Positions 34,197-43,151 of a stretch of 64,000 bases of DNA are shown piece by piece. The DNA comes from Streptomyces microflavus (lineage in GTDB: Bacteria > Actinomycetota > Actinomycetes > Streptomycetales > Streptomycetaceae), in contig NZ_BMUG01000017.1 of NCBI RefSeq assembly GCF_014650075.1, forward strand, positions 87,263 through 151,262. The letters run 5' to 3'. The notes under the pieces were generated by a model. It worked only from the letters and a program-made list of their open reading frames with translations, ran no database searches and was not told the DNA's origin. Position numbers and translations under genes: made by a program. How positions within the stretch are numbered: the first letter of the stretch is position 1; each line of letters opens with the position of its first letter.

Positions 34197-35186
34197 ATGC
34201 TCATCGACACCTTTGACAGGGTCGCCACCGACCTGCGCGTGTCACTGACCGACAAGTGCAATCTCCGCTGCACCTACTGCATGCCGGAAGAGGGGCTGCA
34301 GTGGCTCGGCAAGAGCGAACTGCTCTCCGACGACGAGATCGTGCGCCTGATCCGCATCGCGGTCACCGGCCTCGGCATCACCGAGGTCCGCTTCACCGGC
34401 GGGGAGCCCCTGCTCCGCCCCGGCCTCGTCTCCATCGTCGAGCAGTGCGCCGCGCTCACCCCGCGACCCCGCATGTCGCTCACGACCAACGGCATCGGGC
34501 TCAAGCGGACCGCCGCCGCCCTCAAGGCCGCGGGACTCGACCGGGTCAACGTCTCGCTGGACACCCTGCGCCCCGACGTCTTCAAGACCCTCACCCGCCG
34601 GGACCGCCACAAGGACGTGCTGGAAGGCCTGGAGGCCGCCCGTGAGGCCGGCCTCACCCCGGTGAAGGTCAACTCCGTCCTGATGCCGGGACTCAACGAC
34701 GACGAGGCCCCCGAGCTCCTGGCCTGGGCCGTGGCCAACGACTACGAGCTCCGCTTCATCGAGCAGATGCCCCTGGACGCCCAGCACGGCTGGAAGCGCG
34801 ACGGCATGATCACCGCCGGTGACATCCTCGCCTCGCTGCGCACCCGCTTCACCCTCACCGCCGAGGACGACGGAGCCCGCGGCTCCGCCCCCGCCGAGCG
34901 CTGGACCGTCGACGGCGGCCCGCACCGCGTCGGAGTGATCGCCTCGGTCACCCGCCCGTTCTGCCGCGCCTGCGATCGCACGCGGCTCACCGCCGACGGC
35001 CAGATCCGCACCTGCCTCTTCGCCCAGGAGGAGACGGATCTGCGCTCCGCCCTGCGCTCGGACGCACCGGACGCGGAGATCGCCCAGCTCTGGAAGGTCG
35101 CCATGTGGGGCAAGAAGGCGGGCTCCGGACTGGACGACCCGTCGTTCCTGCAACCCGACCGCCCGATGTCCGCGATCGGCGGCTGA
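34197..35186 (+). CDS. moaA: GTP 3',8-cyclase (MoaA)
   Basis: MoaA is a radical SAM enzyme that starts molybdenum cofactor synthesis from GTP. The 329 residues carry the N-terminal cluster motif CNLRCTYC (Cys 21, 25, 28), the C-terminal cluster (CRACDRTRLTADGQIRTC) and the essential C-terminal Gly-Gly. The ATG at 34197 follows GGGGAGGAG and gives the usual family length. No other cofactor gene is adjacent. Confidence 0.94.
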   Translation: MLIDTFDRVATDLRVSLTDKCNLRCTYCMPEEGLQWLGKSELLSDDEIVRLIRIAVTGLGITEVRFTGGEPLLRPGLVSIVEQCAALTPRPRMSLTTNGIGLKRTAAALKAAGLDRVNVSLDTLRPDVFKTLTRRDRHKDVLEGLEAAREAGLTPVKVNSVLMPGLNDDEAPELLAWAVANDYELRFIEQMPLDAQHGWKRDGMITAGDILASLRTRFTLTAEDDGARGSAPAERWTVDGGPHRVGVIASVTRPFCRACDRTRLTADGQIRTCLFAQEETDLRSALRSDAPDAEIAQLWKVAMWGKKAGSGLDDPSFLQPDRPMSAIGG

Positions 35187-35195
35187 CAGACCGCC

Positions 35196-35438
35196 TCAAG
35201 GGCTCCCGGACTCCCAGTCGGCGAGCGCCACTACGTCCTTGAGGAACCCGCGTACGCCCAGGAACTGCGACAGGTGCTCCCGGTGCTCCTCGCAGGCCAG
35301 CCACGTCTTGCGGCGGTCAGGGGTGTGCAGCTTGGGGTTGTTCCAGGCGAGCACCCAGACCGCGTCGGCCCGGCAGCCCTTGGCGGAACAGATCGGGGCA
35401 CCGGCGGCACTCTCGGCGGAGGTCTCGGGGAAGATCAC
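35196..35438 (-). CDS. Small conserved protein with Cys/His site
   Basis: This 80-residue protein contains CSAKGCRADA and later WLACEEHREHL, which together look like a zinc-binding site of C-C-C-H type. A Trp-rich stretch (VWVLAWNNPKLH) lies between them. I recall such actinobacterial proteins being misnamed acetone carboxylase; no carboxylase feature is present. It converges on moaA with only nine bases between. Function is unknown. Confidence 0.72.
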   Translation of the reverse strand: MIFPETSAESAAGAPICSAKGCRADAVWVLAWNNPKLHTPDRRKTWLACEEHREHLSQFLGVRGFLKDVVALADWESGSP

Positions 35439-35477
35439 GGGACCAGCCTAAGTCAGGTGCTCCACACACCGAACGAC

Positions 35478-35561
35478 GCATCCCCTGCCGGAGAAACGGC
35501 GACGCCGAGCAGCCACGGGGGGAGCTGCCCGGCGTCGGTCCATCGCTCCGACGGGGGATGC
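35478..35561. other. Strongly structured intergenic region
   Basis: GCATCCCC (35478-35485) can pair with GGGGATGC (35554-35561). Inside it CGACGCCG pairs with CGGCGTCG and AGCAGC-like arms close a loop. The nested stems suggest a terminator for the DUF3099 gene (minus strand) or a structured RNA. No function is assigned. Confidence 0.35.
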
Positions 35562-35658
35562 GGAGCGCCTCTGAAGTATGTCACGGGCACCGGGGTGCGG
35601 TGCACCGGAACGTCATGATTGATCTGAGCTTTTCTTGAGCTTCGCGGGACACGCGGGC

Positions 35659-36036
35659 TCAGCTGTGCTCCTGTGACGGCGGCACCCGGCCGGCCCGCCC
35701 GTCAGGGCCTCCCGACTCGGCGGAACCGGCGGCCGGAGCAGCCTCCACGGCGGGTCGCACCGGCGCCGTGAGATAGGTCGACGGCAGCGAAGGAGCGCTC
35801 TCCCGGCCCGCGTTGGCGATGACCACCGCCACGTACGGCAGCAGCACCCCCAGAGCGAGCGCCACGATCGCCACATGCCGCTCCACGTTCCACAGCACCG
35901 CGGCCAGCACCACCGAGACCGTACGCACCGACATCGAAATCACGTACCGCCGCTGCCTGCCCCGCACATCGTCGGCCAGCCCCTGGCGGGCCTCCGTGAT
36001 CCGGAAGACCTCCACCTCGTCGCTCTTCCGCAGCAT
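35659..36036 (-). CDS. DUF3099 membrane protein
   Basis: This 125-residue protein opens with the DUF3099 sequence VFRITEARQGLADDVRGRQRRYVISM. Two close hydrophobic helices follow (VRTVSVVLAAVLWNV and IVALALGVLLPYVAVVIAN). The tail is Ala/Pro-rich. DUF3099 proteins are common in actinobacteria and have no known role. The ATG at 36036 is preferred because conserved sequence starts nearby; GTG codons just upstream are possible. It is divergent from the GlsB-like gene. Confidence 0.78.
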   Translation of the reverse strand: MLRKSDEVEVFRITEARQGLADDVRGRQRRYVISMSVRTVSVVLAAVLWNVERHVAIVALALGVLLPYVAVVIANAGRESAPSLPSTYLTAPVRPAVEAAPAAGSAESGGPDGRAGRVPPSQEHS

Positions 36037-36255
36037 GTGTTCCACCACCAGATCTCTGTGCCGGACACTCCCGGACCGGGCCACGTCCACGGTACGCCGG
36101 GCACCCGCCGGACCGGGTACCGGGGCGCTCCCCGGTGGCGTCCGGAACACCCCCGCCCGGACGCCCCCACTCGTACGGCCCCGCCCGGAGTGCGGTCCGC
36201 CGACCGCCGCCCGAGACTGGGCGGACGCGCACTCCGCGCCGCACGAGGAGGCGAA

Positions 36256-36531
36256 ATGAGCTGGTTGTGGGCAATCATCGTGGGCCTGGTGCTCGGTGTG
36301 ATCGCACGGGCGATCCTGCCGGGCAAGCAGGACATCCCACTCTGGCTGACGGCCGTCTTCGGCATTCTCGGCTCCATCCTCGGTAATGCCGTGGCCGGCT
36401 GGATCGGCGTCGAGGACACCAAGGGCATCGACTGGATCCGCCATCTGCTCCAGTTGGCCGGTGCCGTGGCGGTGGTCGCCGTCGGCGACATGGCCTGGCA
36501 GTCCATCCGGGGCAACAAGCGCAGAACCTGA
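36256..36531 (+). CDS. GlsB/YeaQ/YmgE family stress-response membrane protein
   Basis: This 91-residue protein has three hydrophobic segments. The family sequence is WAIIVGLVLGVIARAILPG followed by LWLTAVFGILGSILGN. GlsB-type proteins are small membrane proteins linked to general stress response; their mechanism is unknown. A GAGGAGGCG site precedes the ATG. A very strong hairpin follows 16 bases after the stop. Confidence 0.85.
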   Translation: MSWLWAIIVGLVLGVIARAILPGKQDIPLWLTAVFGILGSILGNAVAGWIGVEDTKGIDWIRHLLQLAGAVAVVAVGDMAWQSIRGNKRRT

Positions 36532-36547
36532 CCCGGGGCCGGACACC

Positions 36548-36599
36548 ACAGCGCCGCGGCCGGACACGCGAGGAAAAGCGTGTCCGGCCGCGGCGCTGT
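36548..36599. terminator. Very strong bidirectional terminator
   Basis: A perfect 22-bp stem (36548-36569 with 36578-36599; inner part GCGTGTCCGG) surrounds the loop GAGGAAAA. It lies between the convergent GlsB-like and tyrS genes. Confidence 0.85.
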
Positions 36600-36617
36600 T
36601 CAGCGGTACGCCGTGTT

Positions 36618-37889
36618 TCAGCCGGCCGGGACGACCTCCACCGCCGCCAGGTTCTTCTTGCCCCGGCGCAGCACCAGCCAGCGCCCGTGCAGCAGTTCCC
36701 CGGTGGCCGGCGCGACCTCGCCGTCGGCGACCTTCACGTTGTTCACGTACGCGCCGCCCTCCTTCACCGTGCGACGGGCACCCGACTTGCTCGGTGCGAG
36801 ACCGACCTCCACCAGGAGGTCCACCAGCGGACCCAGCTCGGCGACCCGGGCGTGCGGCACCTCGGAGAGGGCCGCGCTCAGCGTCGCCTCGTCCAGCTCC
36901 GCCAGGTCGCCCTGGCCGAACAGCGCCTTCGACGCCGCGATGACCGCCGCGCACTGCGCACCGCCGTGCACCAGCGTGGTCAGCTCCTCGGCCAGCGCGC
37001 GCTGCGCGGAACGGGCCTGCGGCCGCTCCTCCGTCAGCTTCTCCAGCTCTTCGAGCTCCTCGCGGCTCTTGAAGCTGAGGATGCGCAGGTAGCGCGAGAT
37101 GTCCCGGTCGTCCACATTCAGCCAGAACTGGTAGAACGCGTACGGCGTGGTCATCTCCGGGTCGAGCCAGACGGCACCGCTCTCGGACTTGCCGAACTTG
37201 GTCCCGTCCGCCTTCACCATCAGCGGCGTCGCCAGCGCGTGCACCGTGGCACCCGGCTCAAGGCGGTGGATCAGGTCGATACCCGCAGTGAGGTTGCCCC
37301 ACTGGTCGCTGCCGCCCTGCTGGAGGACGCAGCCGTAGCGGCGGTACAGCTCCAGGAAGTCCATCCCCTGGAGGAGCTGGTAGCTGAACTCCGTGTAACT
37401 GATGCCCTCCTGCGACTCCAGCCGGCGCGCGACCGAGTCCTTGGTGAGCATCTTGTTGACCCGGAAGTGCTTGCCGATGTCCCGCAGGAACTCGATCGCG
37501 GACATCCCCGCGGTCCAGTCCAGGTTGTTGACCATCGTCGCCGCGTTCGGGCCCTCGAAGGTGAGGAAGGGCTCGATCTGCTCCCGCAGCCGCTGCACCC
37601 AGGTGGCGACGGTCTCCGGGTCGTTCAGCGTGCGCTCGGCGGTCGGCCGCGGGTCACCGATCTGACCGGTGGCCCCGCCGACCAGGGCGAGCGGACGGTG
37701 CCCCGCCTGCTGGAGCCGGCGCACGGTGAGGACCTGCACGAGGTGCCCCACGTGCAGGCTCGCCGCGGTCGGGTCGAAGCCGCAATAGAAGGTGACGGGA
37801 CCGTCCGCGAGAGCCTTGCGCAATGCGTCCTCGTCAGTGGACTGGGCGAACAGCCCGCGCCACTTCAGCTCGTCGACGATGTCCGTCAC
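36618..37889 (-). CDS. tyrS: Tyrosyl-tRNA synthetase
   Basis: This is a class I synthetase of 423 residues that charges tRNA-Tyr. HVGH (about 46-49) and KFGKS (about 231-235) are the two ATP-binding signatures. The tyrosine site (YCGFDPTAASLH and QQGGSDQWGNL) is intact. An S4 RNA-binding domain occupies the last 70 residues (VGLAPSKSGARRTVKEGGAY). It follows the tldE gene by 52 bases on the same strand; there is no room for a T-box leader. Confidence 0.95.
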   Translation of the reverse strand: MTDIVDELKWRGLFAQSTDEDALRKALADGPVTFYCGFDPTAASLHVGHLVQVLTVRRLQQAGHRPLALVGGATGQIGDPRPTAERTLNDPETVATWVQRLREQIEPFLTFEGPNAATMVNNLDWTAGMSAIEFLRDIGKHFRVNKMLTKDSVARRLESQEGISYTEFSYQLLQGMDFLELYRRYGCVLQQGGSDQWGNLTAGIDLIHRLEPGATVHALATPLMVKADGTKFGKSESGAVWLDPEMTTPYAFYQFWLNVDDRDISRYLRILSFKSREELEELEKLTEERPQARSAQRALAEELTTLVHGGAQCAAVIAASKALFGQGDLAELDEATLSAALSEVPHARVAELGPLVDLLVEVGLAPSKSGARRTVKEGGAYVNNVKVADGEVAPATGELLHGRWLVLRRGKKNLAAVEVVPAG

Positions 37890-37941
37890 GGTTCCGGTGC
37901 TCCTTATAGCTGGTAGAGATGTACGTGTCAGTCTAGGCGGG

Positions 37942-39336
37942 TCACACGCCCTGACTCACCGAGCTCATGTTGAAGTCCGGGATGCGCAGCGCGGGCATCG
38001 CGGCCCGGGTGAACCAGTCGCCCCACTCGCGCGGCAGCGTCTTCTCCGTACGCCCCGCCTCCGAGGCCCGCGACAGCAGGTCCACCGGCGACTCGTTGAA
38101 GCGGAAGTTGTTCACCTCGCCGACCACCTCACCGTCCTCCACCAGATAGACCCCGTCCCGGGTCAGCCCGGTCAGCAGCAGCGTCGCCGGGTCCACCTCC
38201 CGGATGTACCAGAGGCAGGTCAGCAGGAGCGCCCGCCCGGTCGTCGCGGCCACCATCTCCTCCAGCGACCGTTCACCGCCCCCGTCCAGCACCAGGTTGT
38301 CGATGGCAGGGGAGACCGGCAGCCCGGTGAGGGCGGCGGTGTGCCGGGTCGTCGTCAGCCGCTCCAGCCTCCCCTCCCGCACCCAGTCCGTCGGCGCGAG
38401 CGGCAGCCCGTTGTCGAAGACGGAACCGCTGTCGCCGGAGGAGTGGGCGATCACGAACGGGGACGACTCCAGCCCCGGCGCGTGCGGGTCGCTGCGCAGG
38501 GTCAGCGGGAGCGGGGCCAGCGTCTCGCCGAGCCGCGTACCGCCGCCCGGCTTGGAGAAGACCGTCCGGCCCTCCACGGCGTCCCGCGCGGTGGACGACC
38601 AGAGCTGGTAGATCAGCAGGTCCGCGACGGCGGTCGGCGGCAGCAGCGTCTCGTACCGGCCGGCGGTCAGCTCGATCCGCCGCTCCGCCCACCGCAGCCG
38701 CTGTGCGAGCTCCGCGTCCAGGGCCGCCGGGTCGACGTCCTTGAAGTCCCGGGTCGACCGGCCCGCCCACGCGGAGCGGGTCCGGTCGGGGGACTTGGCG
38801 TTCAGCTCCAGCGTCCCGGTCGGCTGGTCGTGGCGCAGCCGCAGCCCCGTCGACGTACCGAGGTAGGTGGAGTTCAGCTCGTGGTTCGCGAACCCGTACA
38901 GCTCGCGGCCGCCGGCGCGGGCCCGGGCGAAGGCGTCACCGAGGGCCGGGGCGAAGTCGGCGAAGGCCTCGGAGCCCGTCTCGGCCGGCGCGTCCGTGAA
39001 GTCGGGCGACGAGGGGACCCCGCTCACCAGCGGCTGCGCGTCCTCCGCCGGACCCGCGCCCCGGGCGGCGGCCTCGGCGGCCCGCACCAGCGGCTCCAGG
39101 TCGTCGGCGGTCACGGCGGACCGGGACACCACACCGGACGCGGTGCCCTTCGCCCCGTCCACGGTCGCGATGACGGTGAGGGTCCGCCCCCGGGTCACCC
39201 CGTTGGTGGTGAGCGCGTTGCCCGCCCAGCGCAGATTGGCGGAGGAGTGCTCGTCGGCGATGACCACCAGACCGTCCGTGGTGGACAGCTCCAGGGCCCG
39301 CTCGACGATCTCGTACGGCTTGCTGACGCGGCTCAT
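37942..39336 (-). CDS. tldE: TldE/PmbA family protein, metal-free partner of TldD
   Basis: This 464-residue protein is the non-catalytic partner of TldD. It starts YEIVERALELSTTDGLVVIADEHSSANLRWAGN and has the family C-terminus with VEDGEVVGEVNNFRFNESPVDLL. It lacks the HExxxH of TldD. TldD/TldE form a heterodimeric protease acting on unfolded or modified peptides. Its ATG overlaps the tldD stop (ATGA), which supports coordinated synthesis. Confidence 0.9.
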   Translation of the reverse strand: MSRVSKPYEIVERALELSTTDGLVVIADEHSSANLRWAGNALTTNGVTRGRTLTVIATVDGAKGTASGVVSRSAVTADDLEPLVRAAEAAARGAGPAEDAQPLVSGVPSSPDFTDAPAETGSEAFADFAPALGDAFARARAGGRELYGFANHELNSTYLGTSTGLRLRHDQPTGTLELNAKSPDRTRSAWAGRSTRDFKDVDPAALDAELAQRLRWAERRIELTAGRYETLLPPTAVADLLIYQLWSSTARDAVEGRTVFSKPGGGTRLGETLAPLPLTLRSDPHAPGLESSPFVIAHSSGDSGSVFDNGLPLAPTDWVREGRLERLTTTRHTAALTGLPVSPAIDNLVLDGGGERSLEEMVAATTGRALLLTCLWYIREVDPATLLLTGLTRDGVYLVEDGEVVGEVNNFRFNESPVDLLSRASEAGRTEKTLPREWGDWFTRAAMPALRIPDFNMSSVSQGV

Positions 39337-40856
39337 CGTCCGGCCTCCTGCGTCGTGTTGAGGATGTTCACGCCTCGAAAGAGGGCGGAGGGGCAGCCGT
39401 GCGAGACCGCCGCGACCTGGCCCGGCTGGGCCTTGCCGCAGTTGAACGCGCCGCCGAGCACATACGTCTGCGGGCCGCCGACCTTCTCCATCGAGCCCCA
39501 GAAGTCCGTGGTCGTCGCCTGGTACGCCACATCACGGAGCTGCCCGGCGAGCTTCCCGTTCTCGATCCGGAAGAACCGCTGCCCGGTGAACTGGAAGTTG
39601 TAGCGCTGCATGTCGATCGACCAGGACCGGTCGCCGACGACATAGATCCCGCGCTCGACGCCGCCGATCAGATCCTCCGTCGACAGCCCTCCCGGGTCCG
39701 GCTTGAGCGACACGTTCGCCATGCGCTGTACGGGGACATGGCCCGGCGAGTCCGCGAACGCGCACCCGTTGGACCGGCCCAGACCCGTGAGCTTCGCGAT
39801 CCGGCGGTCCAGCTGGTAGCCGACCAGGGTGCCGTCCTTGACCAGGTCCCAGGACTGCGCCTCGACACCCTCGTCGTCGTACCCGACGGTCGCGAGGCCG
39901 TGCTCGGCGGTGCGGTCGCCCGTCACGTTCATGACCGGGGAGCCGTACGCCAGCTTGCCCAGCTGGTCGAAGGTGGCGAAGGACGTGCCCGCGTACGCCG
40001 CCTCGTAACCGAGCGCCCGGTCCAGCTCCGTGGCGTGGCCGATCGACTCGTGGATGGTCAGCCAGAGGTTCGACGGGTCGACGACCAGGTCGTACGTCCC
40101 CGCCTCGACGCTCGGCGCACGCATCTTCTCCGCCAGCAGCCCCGGGATCTGCTCCAGCTCGGCGTCCCAGTCCCAGCCGGTCCCGGTCAGGTACTCCCAG
40201 CCGCGCCCGGCCGGCGGCGCGATGGTCCGCATCGAGTCGAACTCACCCGTCGTGGAGTCCACCGCCACGGCCGTGAACTCCGGTTGGATGCGCACCCGCT
40301 GCTGCGTGGTGACGGTCCCCGCCGTGTCCGCGTAGAACTTGTTCTCATGGACGGTCATCAGGGACGCGTCCACATGCGCCACCCCCTCCGCGCCCAGCAG
40401 CCGCCCGCTCCACTCCGCGAGCAGCGCCGCCTTCTCCTCGTCCGGTACGGAGAACGGGTCGACGTCGTACGCCGAGACCCAGGTCCGCTCGCCGTGCACC
40501 GGCTCGTCCGCCAGCTCGACGCGCTCGTCGGACCCGGCGGCGGCGATCACCTTCGCCGACAGCTTGGCCATCGCGACGGCCTGCGAGGCCACCTTCGCGG
40601 CCGCGTCCATCGTCAGGTCGACGCCCGAGGCGAACCCCCAGGCCCCGCCGTGCACCACCCGCACCGCGTACCCGAGGTCCGTACTGTCCGAGGCCCCGGC
40701 GGGCCGCGCGTCCCGCAGCCGCCAGGAGGCGCTGCGCACCCGCTCCAGCCGGAAGTCGGCGTGCGTGGCGCCAAGGGCGCGCGCCCGCGCGAGCGCCGCG
40801 TCGGCCAGCGCGCGCGACGGCAGGGCCAGGAACGACTGATCTACCTGGTGGGCCAC
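39333..40856 (-). CDS. tldD: TldD metallopeptidase
   Basis: This 507-residue protease carries the zinc motif HESIGHATELDRALG and the later glycine-rich segment GCAFADSPGHVPVQRM. It forms a heterodimer with TldE, whose gene overlaps it by ATGA. In other bacteria the pair matures peptide antibiotics such as microcin and helps degrade flexible proteins. No precursor-peptide gene was recognised nearby. The region upstream (40857-41093) is shared with the divergent fabG gene. Confidence 0.92.
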   Translation of the reverse strand: MAHQVDQSFLALPSRALADAALARARALGATHADFRLERVRSASWRLRDARPAGASDSTDLGYAVRVVHGGAWGFASGVDLTMDAAAKVASQAVAMAKLSAKVIAAAGSDERVELADEPVHGERTWVSAYDVDPFSVPDEEKAALLAEWSGRLLGAEGVAHVDASLMTVHENKFYADTAGTVTTQQRVRIQPEFTAVAVDSTTGEFDSMRTIAPPAGRGWEYLTGTGWDWDAELEQIPGLLAEKMRAPSVEAGTYDLVVDPSNLWLTIHESIGHATELDRALGYEAAYAGTSFATFDQLGKLAYGSPVMNVTGDRTAEHGLATVGYDDEGVEAQSWDLVKDGTLVGYQLDRRIAKLTGLGRSNGCAFADSPGHVPVQRMANVSLKPDPGGLSTEDLIGGVERGIYVVGDRSWSIDMQRYNFQFTGQRFFRIENGKLAGQLRDVAYQATTTDFWGSMEKVGGPQTYVLGGAFNCGKAQPGQVAAVSHGCPSALFRGVNILNTTQEAGR

Positions 40857-41093
40857 AGGGAATTCCCTTCTCTATACACGACGGCAGTGAACCATGCGGA
40901 AGGCGGGGAAAGCCGGGGATATCGCGGACACGTGTGCCGGGCACGCAACCACACGGACTGTAGGAACCCCACAGCACCCCGCACGAGCCACTGTCAGGGC
41001 CCGATTCCTCGATCGGCGCACGGTACCGATAGGTTTTCGACGTACCAGACCGCCATGGACTACGCACCACACCGCCAAGGAAAGGGTGATCCG

Positions 41094-41813
41094 TTGAGCC
41101 GCTCGGTTCTCGTCACCGGAGGAAACCGGGGCATCGGCCTCGCCATCGCCCGCGCCTTTGCCGACAACGGCGACCAGGTAGCGATCACCTACCGCTCCGG
41201 CGAGCCGCCCCAGGCACTCACCGAGGCCGGTGTCCTCGCGGTCCGCTGCGACATCACCGACGCCGAGCAGGTGGAGCAGGCCTACAAGGAGATCGAGGAG
41301 AAGCACGGTCCCGTGGAGGTGCTGGTCGCCAACGCCGGTATCACCAAGGACCAGTTGCTGATGCGGATGTCCGAGGAGGACTTCACCTCCGTCGTCGACA
41401 CCAACCTCACCGGCACCTTCCGGGTCGTCAAGCGCGCCAACCGCGGCATGCTGCGCGCCAAGAAGGGCCGCGTCGTCCTGATCTCCTCCGTCGTCGGCCT
41501 CCTCGGCTCCGCGGGCCAGGCGAACTACGCCGCCTCCAAGGCCGGACTGGTCGGGTTCGCCCGGTCGCTGGCCCGTGAGCTCGGCTCGCGGAACATCACC
41601 TTCAACGTCGTCGCCCCCGGTTTTGTCGACACCGACATGACCCAGGTGCTCACCGAGGAGCAGCGCAAGGGCATCGTGTCCCAGGTGCCGCTGGGCCGCT
41701 ACGCGCAGCCCGAGGAGATCGCCGCCGCGGTGCGCTTCCTCGCCTCCGACGACGCGTCGTACATCACTGGAGCCGTCATCCCCGTTGACGGCGGATTGGG
41801 CATGGGTCACTGA
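41094..41813 (+). CDS. fabG: 3-oxoacyl-ACP reductase (FabG)
   Basis: FabG reduces 3-oxoacyl-ACP in the fatty-acid elongation cycle. The 239 residues begin MSRSVLVTGGNRGIG; the catalytic SDR residues Ser131/132, Tyr145 and Lys149 (YAASK) are intact. The TTG start is preferred: an AAGGGTGA site precedes it and the conserved N-terminus begins there; an in-frame ATG at 41055 would add 13 residues. A TAGGTT -10 is seen near 41030. The fabI gene follows after 5 bases. Confidence 0.93.
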   Translation: MSRSVLVTGGNRGIGLAIARAFADNGDQVAITYRSGEPPQALTEAGVLAVRCDITDAEQVEQAYKEIEEKHGPVEVLVANAGITKDQLLMRMSEEDFTSVVDTNLTGTFRVVKRANRGMLRAKKGRVVLISSVVGLLGSAGQANYAASKAGLVGFARSLARELGSRNITFNVVAPGFVDTDMTQVLTEEQRKGIVSQVPLGRYAQPEEIAAAVRFLASDDASYITGAVIPVDGGLGMGH

Positions 41814-41818
41814 TCACC

Positions 41819-42586
41819 ATGAGCGGAATTCTCGACGGCAAGCGCATCCTCATCACCGGGGTGCTGATGGAGTCGTCCATCGCGTTCCACACCGCGAAGG
41901 TGGCCCAGGAGCAGGGCGCCGAGGTCATCCTCACGGCCTTCCCCCGCCCCACCCTGACCGAGCGCATCGCCAAGAAGCTGCCGAAGCCCGCCAAGGTCAT
42001 CGAGCTCGACGTGACCAACGACGAGCACCTGGACCGGCTGGCCGGCCTGGTGCGCGACGAGCTCGGTTCGCTCGACGGCGTCGTCCACTCCATCGGCTTC
42101 GCGCCGCAGGACGCGCTCGGCGGCAACTTCCTCAACACCCCGTTCGAGTCCGTCGCCACCGCGATGCACGTCTCGGCGTTCTCCCTGAAGTCGCTGGCCA
42201 TGGCGTGCAAGCCGCTGATGAGCGAGGGCGGCTCGATCGTCGGCCTCACCTTCGACGCCCAGTACGCCTGGCCGCAGTACGACTGGATGGGCCCGGCCAA
42301 GGCCGCCCTGGAGGCCACCTCCCGCTACCTCGCCCGTGACCTGGGCAAGGACGGCCTGCGCTGCAACCTGATCTCGGCCGGTCCGATCGGCTCCATGGCC
42401 GCCAAGTCCATCCCGGGCTTCTCGGAGCTGGCCGACGTCTGGAACCACCGCTCCCCGCTCGCCTGGGACATGTCCGACCCGGAGCCGGCCGGCCGCGGTG
42501 TCGTGGCGCTGCTCTCCGACTTCTTCCCGAAGACGACGGGCGAGATCATCCACGTCGACGGCGGCGTGCACATGATGGGCGCCTGA
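41819..42586 (+). CDS. fabI: Enoyl-ACP reductase (FabI/InhA type)
   Basis: FabI completes the fatty-acid elongation cycle by NADH-dependent reduction of enoyl-ACP. The 255 residues show GILDGKRILITGVLMESSIA and the catalytic Tyr154-x6-Lys161 (YDWMGPAK). It belongs to the InhA/FabI branch, the target of triclosan and isoniazid in other bacteria. It forms an operon with fabG and is followed by a terminator. Confidence 0.95.
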   Translation: MSGILDGKRILITGVLMESSIAFHTAKVAQEQGAEVILTAFPRPTLTERIAKKLPKPAKVIELDVTNDEHLDRLAGLVRDELGSLDGVVHSIGFAPQDALGGNFLNTPFESVATAMHVSAFSLKSLAMACKPLMSEGGSIVGLTFDAQYAWPQYDWMGPAKAALEATSRYLARDLGKDGLRCNLISAGPIGSMAAKSIPGFSELADVWNHRSPLAWDMSDPEPAGRGVVALLSDFFPKTTGEIIHVDGGVHMMGA

Positions 42587-42605
42587 CCGCGCACCACCCC
42601 TGCTG

Positions 42606-42667
42606 AACGGCCCCCGGCCGCGTACCCCTCCTGTGTTCTCGGAGGCGGTACGCGGCCGGGGGCCGTT
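42606..42667 (+). terminator. Terminator of the fabG-fabI operon
   Basis: AACGGCCCCCGGCCGCGTAC (42606-42625) pairs with GTACGCGGCCGGGGGCCGTT (42648-42667), a perfect 20-bp stem about 20 bases after the fabI stop. The loop (CCCTCCTGTG through GGAGGCG) can close further. Confidence 0.85.
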
Positions 42668-42773
42668 TCACGGTCGGTGGCCGCCCGCCGGCCCTCCGGT
42701 CGAAAAGTCGGCCCTTCCACCGCAGAATGTGAAGGAACCGGACTTCTTGTCAGGCTGCGGGAGGGAGATCGCT

Positions 42774-43145
42774 GTGCGCCCCACGCGTCGCCGCACCCGT
42801 CTCCTGCTGGCCGCCTCGGTGGCCGTCGCCGCACTCGCCGTACCCCTGGGGGTCCATGTGGCCAGGGGAGCAGACTCCGGTACGGGGGCGGCGCCCCCGA
42901 AGCCCGAACCCGCCGGCTCCGAGTGCCGTACGACGGTCGAGGCCTCCCGGGTCGTCGCGTACTGCCACAACCCCTACCCCTCCACCGACCTGGTCCAGCT
43001 CCACACCGAGTGCGCCCGCTGGTGGGACGTCGACGCGGACGGCGCGGCGGTGGCGGTGGCACCGGGGCGGACCGTACGGCTGGAGGACCGCTGCTGGAAG
43101 GAGATCGCGACCGCCTGGGTCAGCCACCGTCCCGCGCCGCTCTGA
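42774..43145 (+). CDS. Small secreted or membrane-anchored protein
   Basis: This 123-residue protein has a twin-arginine-like basic start (RPTRRRTR) and a hydrophobic segment (LLLAASVAVAALAVPLGVHVA) that acts as signal or anchor. The outer part has four cysteines (CRTTV, YCHNP, ECARWW and RCWKE) that could form two disulfides. The GTG at 42774 follows GGGAGG. I do not recognise a family. It ends seven bases from the convergent FCD regulator gene. Confidence 0.7.
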   Translation: MRPTRRRTRLLLAASVAVAALAVPLGVHVARGADSGTGAAPPKPEPAGSECRTTVEASRVVAYCHNPYPSTDLVQLHTECARWWDVDADGAAVAVAPGRTVRLEDRCWKEIATAWVSHRPAPL

Positions 43146-43151
43146 GGAGCG

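Noticed and set aside
37890..37941. T-box leader for tyrS
   Set aside because: Only 52 bases separate tldE from tyrS, too short for a T-box, and no T-box core sequence is present.
39333..40856. TldD/TldE as part of a peptide-antibiotic gene cluster
   Set aside because: No precursor peptide, modification enzyme or exporter was recognised nearby; the neighbours are housekeeping genes.
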